From: a virus
Reading direction: 5' to 3' (one strand)
Length of the DNA: 64,000 nt
Virus record (IMG/VR): IMGVR_UViG_3300006923_000018
Location: 1-64,000 of that record
Shown: positions 60,389 through 64,000 of the stretch, one piece after another
Layout: every line of letters starts with the position of its first letter
Position numbering within the stretch: position 1 is the first letter of the stretch
Made by a program: the position numbers and the translations under genes
The notes under the pieces: model-generated
The model's input: only the letters and a program-made list of their open reading frames with translations
What the model was told of the DNA's origin: nothing
Database searches by the model: none

Positions 60389-60607
60389 ATGGATAAATTA
60401 AAATCTCGTAAGTTCTGGTTAGCAATCTTAGGCGCTTTAATGCCAATAGTCGGAGGATATGTGAGTCAGAGCCTATCATTAGAGCAGGCCCTAAGCGCAT
60501 CTAGCGCTGTCCTGATCGCCTATATAGTTGGTCAGGCATATGTTGATGGCAAGGAGAAAGAGTCCGCCCCAGTAAGGCTTTCCCTTCCTAAAGCTAAGGA
60601 AGAGTAA
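60389..60607 (+). CDS. Holin
   Basis: A 72-residue protein with two membrane helices (FWLAILGALMPIVGGYVSQ; ALSASSAVLIAYIVGQAYVD) and a charged C-terminus (KEKESAPVRLSLPKAKEE), the size and pattern of small phage holins, right after the endolysin. GGAGTAATC precedes the ATG. Confidence 0.75.
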   Translation: MDKLKSRKFWLAILGALMPIVGGYVSQSLSLEQALSASSAVLIAYIVGQAYVDGKEKESAPVRLSLPKAKEE

Positions 60608-60648
60608 TCCAGCTAAGGATAACCGCTGACGGTAATCTGGGCGGGTTT

Positions 60649-60719
60649 GTGGTGCAGAATAACAGTTCGGTAATCCCCATTACTAAACCTTGCTTTCTAA
60701 GCGCGTTATTCTGCACCAC
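60649..60719. repeat. Perfect 15-bp inverted repeat, 41-nt loop
   Basis: The arms are exact complements. The loop holds a second hairpin (GTAAT/ATTAC). It may be a terminator-type structure, a recombination or packaging site, or a regulator site. Confidence 0.75.
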
Positions 60720-60879
60720 TCACCCACTTTCCCACCTATATAATCTTATTATTTACTTCAAAAGTCCTCCTGAAAGTGCGCCTTTAAACTGGAATATGGG
60801 ACCGCTTCAAGATTTTACATTTATCATGGTAGTCAAATAACCTGAAATGTGGTATTTGTAGGAGTGTATTCGGAATCAA

Positions 60880-60891
60880 CCGGTGCACCGG
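60880..60891. promoter_or_regulatory. CCGGTGCACCGG palindrome, operator candidate
   Basis: A perfect 12-bp palindrome 21 bp upstream of TATATA (60912-60917), with a related ATGCACC at 60904-60910. Placement suits a repressor site controlling the right early operon. Confidence 0.4.
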
Positions 60892-61033
60892 GGGGCCGAT
60901 CTGATGCACCTTATATATAGGGGACAGGCTAGGATATGGCGACACACCAGCAAAATGCTGTTTCAACCGTCACTTTCAAGCAGTAATCAGAAAGCTTATC
61001 CATTGTAATCTACAACAACAGCAGGAGGGCGCA

Positions 61034-62311
61034 ATGCCTGAAGATAAGACAGAAGAGAAACAAAACATCTCGGGGACAGGAACGCGGATCGATTGGAGTA
61101 CATCTAATTTTAGTATTACTCCGAGTAATTTGCAGGCGCTATGTGATCAGGCGGGTCTGGGGATCAGCATTGATCCAATAGATCTGAATTCGGTTGTTAA
61201 GCGAATCGGAAATAACTATAAGCGAAAGGTGCGCGGTCAGTATGAATTCCAGAGCAAGATCGTAAAAACTGGTGATTCTGATAAGACAATCATATCTGTT
61301 GCCATTTGGGAGCAAGATGAGATCACCGAGGAATCGAAAGCAGAGCACGTTAATCGTCTAGTATGGGATAACATCTCATCTCTCTGGCTTGACACTGGTC
61401 TTAAAAAAGTTGATGAGAATGCTCCGGCTGATGAGCAGCGCACCCAGGCTGCCATCATCGCTGCAACTTCTTATCTGCTCGGAGCAATCCGGCATGACCA
61501 GAAGCATCTCAACAGCACGCAGCTATACTGCTTGTACCTGAAAAGCTATCTCTCTGACAAGTGTATGGCAGTTGGAGTCTTCAATCATCGCTGCAAGCCG
61601 TATTACATCGGTCCTGGTTTTGAAGAGGAGAATTTTCAAAAGTTCTTATCATTTATGGGTAAGCTAACCTCATATTCTGATAAGAATGGTCAGCGATGGT
61701 TGTTCGACTGCACGTATCCCTCCACACAAACTGCAATCAATAATGCAGAGCAGGGCATATCCTGTATGGTAGAGGAGCTTCAGGAGAAGATGAGCGTATG
61801 GCGTAACTCTAAGAACAATGTTCGAGGAGACGCGCTTGCTGAGCGTATTGCTGAGTTTAATGATATTAAATCATTTGCTGGTCTTTTCTCTGATGCGCTT
61901 GAGTGTCAGATGGAGAGCCTAACTTCTGATTTTGATAAATGTCAGAGTATGATCGATCAGGCCATCAAATACCGTGACGCAGGCGCGAGCCCGCGTCTAA
62001 TTAAAGTGTTCCAGCGACTCATTGATCGTCACGATGATAATTGTCCGATGGGATTCGTTATCCCATCAGATGCCCTGCTTAATGTGAGCAAGGTGAAGAA
62101 GCCTAAGATCGGAGTCTTATGCGCTACCGCGTTGAAGGCGCCATCTTATTACAGTCCGTCAGGGTTAGGCGGTAAGGCTCTGAAGGCTTGCGGCTATCAA
62201 GGACGACTGATTGAAACTAAGGCTAAGAATTTCGACGAGGTAATGGAATACGATCTTGTTGTTATGAAGCTTGCTGAGGAAGAAAATCCAGAGGTGGAGG
62301 CGAATAGCTAG
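61034..62311 (+). CDS. Conserved-type phage hypothetical protein, 425 residues
   Basis: A soluble protein with an alpha/beta N-terminal half (WSTSNFSITPSNLQAL, TIISVAIWEQDEI) and a helical C-terminal half (LAERIAEFNDIKSFAGLFSD). I do not recognise a catalytic motif. It is the first and largest gene of the right-hand early operon, with CAACAACAGCAGGAGGGCGC upstream of the ATG, so high early expression is likely. Confidence 0.65.
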   Translation: MPEDKTEEKQNISGTGTRIDWSTSNFSITPSNLQALCDQAGLGISIDPIDLNSVVKRIGNNYKRKVRGQYEFQSKIVKTGDSDKTIISVAIWEQDEITEESKAEHVNRLVWDNISSLWLDTGLKKVDENAPADEQRTQAAIIAATSYLLGAIRHDQKHLNSTQLYCLYLKSYLSDKCMAVGVFNHRCKPYYIGPGFEEENFQKFLSFMGKLTSYSDKNGQRWLFDCTYPSTQTAINNAEQGISCMVEELQEKMSVWRNSKNNVRGDALAERIAEFNDIKSFAGLFSDALECQMESLTSDFDKCQSMIDQAIKYRDAGASPRLIKVFQRLIDRHDDNCPMGFVIPSDALLNVSKVKKPKIGVLCATALKAPSYYSPSGLGGKALKACGYQGRLIETKAKNFDEVMEYDLVVMKLAEEENPEVEANS

Positions 62312-62327
62312 ACAGCTAATCTTATTC

Positions 62328-62360
62328 GACGGGGTGCCCTTTGGTGCCCCGTCATCTTTA
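62328..62360 (+). terminator. Intrinsic terminator or attenuator
   Basis: GACGGGGTGCC (62328-62338) pairs with GGTGCCCCGTC (62343-62353) with two G-T pairs around CTTT, then ATCTTTATTG. It separates the 425-residue gene from the next early genes. Confidence 0.7.
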
Positions 62361-62363
62361 TTG

Positions 62364-62399
62364 CAACAACATTATTTACTACAACAACATTATTTACTA
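62364..62399 (+). repeat. Tandem 18-bp CAA-containing repeat in a leader
   Basis: CAACAACATTATTTACTA is present twice without a gap and followed by CAACAACAGGAGTAATC and the ATG at 62417. It is a variant of the CAA leaders of this operon. Confidence 0.85.
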
Positions 62400-62416
62400 C
62401 AACAACAGGAGTAATC

Positions 62417-62791
62417 ATGCAGGCAATAGCGCTGAAACTTAAATGGACTGAGTATACGGGTCCGCATAGCATAATCAATTCGATGAAAGTGATATTTGAT
62501 CTTGTGGTGGAAGCCTATCATGATGATATTACTTATGATCTTTCATTCCTAACTAAGTATTGCGCTGAATTAGATCTGCCCAATCTTGACAACGAATCAC
62601 TCCGTTGGAGTGTAGGCAATTGTGGTAGTCAGATCGGTATAGTGGAACATGGTGCCGAGTCTCGGTGGACTCATCATTGTGCCTCTTATCTGCACTACGA
62701 AATTCAGTTTTACAAGAACAAGTTTAAGCTTGTCCAGGTGGACGCTCACCTCACTTCCGAGAAGTACATCAATGCTATTGGGGGTATGTAA
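62417..62791 (+). CDS. Hypothetical early protein, 124 residues
   Basis: A soluble protein with several aromatic and His residues (RWTHHCASYLHYEIQFYKN). ACAACAGGAGTAATC precedes the ATG. Its TAA overlaps the next gene's ATG. No family recognised. Confidence 0.6.
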   Translation: MQAIALKLKWTEYTGPHSIINSMKVIFDLVVEAYHDDITYDLSFLTKYCAELDLPNLDNESLRWSVGNCGSQIGIVEHGAESRWTHHCASYLHYEIQFYKNKFKLVQVDAHLTSEKYINAIGGM

Positions 62792-63264
62792 TGTCTAAGA
62801 TCATATCTGATCATCAGCGTATAGCAGGCGCCACCCAGACATCTGAATACTGCGGAGACATCCAATCGCTTGCTCGTACTTATATTGGATTTATTCAGGA
62901 ACATCGCAACAAACAAAATCATCCTTTGGGTAGGCAGTTCTATGTTGCCGATGAGGAGGAAGGTAAGGTTTACCTCTCACTCATTAAAGGCCCCATGGAT
63001 AAGTCGTGGGGCGAGATCCCCCGCAAGCTAAGGCATAAGTTGATGCGGCTGGTAATTGGCAACGTCCAATCTTCTCATGCTCTTTTACTTATTGAGGTAT
63101 TTGAGGTGGTCTATCTAAGCTGTCATGGCTTAAATGATCACTTCATGTGGAGCTTTAAGGTTGGCTCTACATCAGAATCAGATCTGATTTACCAAGATTT
63201 ACCAACAACAACACTTAACATCTGGAAAGAAGGCATAAACTCAGTCGTTTATACCCAAATTTAA
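62791..63264 (+). CDS. Hypothetical early protein, 157 residues
   Basis: A mixed alpha/beta soluble protein (ARTYIGFIQEHRNKQNHP, KLRHKLMRLVIGN). It overlaps the previous stop by one base and has no ribosome-binding site of its own. A 203-nt gap with a promoter follows. No family recognised. Confidence 0.6.
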   Translation: MSKIISDHQRIAGATQTSEYCGDIQSLARTYIGFIQEHRNKQNHPLGRQFYVADEEEGKVYLSLIKGPMDKSWGEIPRKLRHKLMRLVIGNVQSSHALLLIEVFEVVYLSCHGLNDHFMWSFKVGSTSESDLIYQDLPTTTLNIWKEGINSVVYTQI

Positions 63265-63376
63265 TACGTCTAATTTACCGTAATCGGGTTAGTTAGGATC
63301 GCGATTCAATAGAAAAACCTCAAAACGTCGCCTGAAAATGGCGGTTGTAGGCGGGTTTCTATATGTTTACACGTTC

Positions 63377-63405
63377 TTGACAACCACTAACCCTTCGCGT
63401 GTAAT
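63377..63405 (+). promoter_or_regulatory. Sigma-70-type promoter
   Basis: TTGACA (63377-63382), 17 nt, then TGTAAT (63400-63405): a consensus -35 and a one-mismatch -10. Transcription would begin near 63412 and give a leader of about 55 nt to the ATG at 63468. Confidence 0.75.
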
Positions 63406-63467
63406 AATAGGGCATGTTGTCAATTTATTCCTCGCGCGCGACGGCGCTCATAACAACAGGGCAATCA

Positions 63468-63794
63468 ATGGCCACAAAACTATCCCCCACAGTTAGCGCA
63501 ATCCTATGTCATGCGTTCAAGGTATCCATGGACACTGCTCAGATCTGGATCAAGTCTGGTCGTGTCTGTGTTGGCGCTCCATCGGATCACCGTTTGAACC
63601 ATTACGGTCCACGCGTGATCGGAGTTGATAGAACCTTGGAAAATCTAGACGATGGGCTCACCGATCGCTTTGAGATCCGAGTGTTAGTGCCTGATGAATG
63701 CGATCACCTTGTGAGAATTTGGCACACTGTGATCTTTACGCCGCCACCTACTAAGATTTTTAATTCAATTCAACAACAGCAGGAGATCAAATGA
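63468..63794 (+). CDS. Hypothetical early protein, 108 residues
   Basis: A soluble protein (MATKLSPTVSAILCHAFKV, RVIGVDRTLENLDDG) ending in QQQQ, whose CAA and CAG codons again form the CAA leader of the next gene. ACAACAGGGCAATCA precedes the ATG. The N-terminal part could be a helix-turn-helix, but this is weak. Confidence 0.55.
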   Translation: MATKLSPTVSAILCHAFKVSMDTAQIWIKSGRVCVGAPSDHRLNHYGPRVIGVDRTLENLDDGLTDRFEIRVLVPDECDHLVRIWHTVIFTPPPTKIFNSIQQQQEIK

Positions 63795-64000
63795 ATCTAC
63801 AACTAGATCAAACTAAAATAGCAATGAGATTAGTAGAAAAGGTTTTGCATCGTGCTCAAATCCCGCGTCGTGATCTTAGTCCAAATCAGATTCGTCGCCT
63901 GAATATGGATGATCTTGCAAGAGCGGAGCAAATTCTCGCAGTACTCATCTACTCAGGCACACTGCTTGAGATAGATGAGAGTGAGAATTCTCCCGACTAT
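63791..64000 (+). CDS. Hypothetical early protein, 3'-truncated by the window edge
   Basis: Seventy residues are visible (starts MNLQLDQTKIAMRLVEKVLH), helical and charged, open to the last base. The ATG overlaps the previous TGA and has CAACAACAGCAGGAGATCAA upstream. No family recognised from the fragment. Confidence 0.6.
   Translation, partial: MNLQLDQTKIAMRLVEKVLHRAQIPRRDLSPNQIRRLNMDDLARAEQILAVLIYSGTLLEIDESENSPDY

Larger units (their letters stand above)
60608..61033. other. 426-nt non-coding gap with inverted repeats
   Basis: It contains a perfect 15-bp inverted repeat GTGGTGCAGAATAAC/complement (60649-60663 and 60705-60719), an inner GTAATCCCCATTAC hairpin, a 12-bp palindrome CCGGTGCACCGG (60880-60891) with a half-site GATGCACC 13 nt on, an AT-rich TTATATATAG, and the CAA leader of the next gene. 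No convincing protein gene; likely a terminator/operator region upstream of the right early operon. Confidence 0.55.

Noticed and set aside
60649-60840. Plus-strand ORF of 63 residues
   Set aside because: It begins inside the perfect inverted repeat and has no start signal.
60936-60986. 16-residue ORF before the early operon
   Set aside because: Weak ribosome-binding site and too short to judge.

Overview
The window is part of the genome of a tailed double-stranded DNA phage (Caudoviricetes) of moderate G+C. It reads as a siphovirus: there is one tail-tube gene, a 1,509-residue tape measure and no sheath gene. By the usual tape-measure rule the tail would be roughly 0.2 micrometre long. Ribosome-binding sites are strong AGGAG types, GTG and TTG starts are common, and many start and stop codons overlap. 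A bacterial host is clear but I cannot name it. No integrase, repressor or DNA polymerase is visible in the window.

Layout. (1) 1-1.8 kb and 61-64 kb, plus strand: small unrecognised genes whose ribosome-binding sites are preceded by (CAA)n leaders. The two ends look like parts of one early operon, so the genome is probably circular or circularly permuted with the window cut inside that operon. (2) 1.8-3.5 kb: non-coding, with operator-like repeats, seven TATGCAA boxes at about 21 bp spacing, an AT-rich tract and a heavily structured element. This is the best candidate for a replication origin or regulatory hub. (3) 3.5-5.8 kb, plus strand: an extended -10 promoter, tiny membrane-peptide genes, a beta-class DNA methyltransferase and three small membrane proteins. 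(4) 5.9-13.0 kb, minus strand: a compact operon of 17 genes, nearly all unrecognised, with a zinc-ribbon protein at its head, a spermidine-synthase-like methyltransferase and a 544-residue orphan.

(5) 13.1-44.4 kb, plus strand: MT-A70 methyltransferase, GpA-type large terminase, TylF-like protein, portal fused to a MuF-like domain, prohead protease fused to a scaffold with an internal start, major capsid, connectors, a 964-residue triple glycosyltransferase, tail completion genes, two Com-like zinc ribbons, tail tube, chaperones, tape measure, two large tail-tip proteins with flagellin-IN-like modules, and a small-terminase-like protein. (6) 44.4-55 kb: replication and recombination module with an XPB-like helicase, tRNA-Asn, RecB/Cas4-like nuclease, Sak4-like ATPase, SSB, RuvC-like resolvase, DnaD/DnaT-like protein, TOPRIM primase-DnaB helicase, and two ParB/Srx-domain paralogues. 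(7) 55-60.6 kb: receptor-binding fibres, then endolysin and holin.

How the parts fit. The recombination set (nuclease, Sak4, SSB, RuvC) and primase-helicase point to a replisome that borrows the host polymerase or uses one encoded outside the window. Two different adenine-methyltransferase families, GATC-rich control regions and ParB/Srx proteins suggest active DNA marking. The glycosyltransferase and the TylF-like gene inside the head and tail module suggest that virion proteins or a surface glycan are modified.
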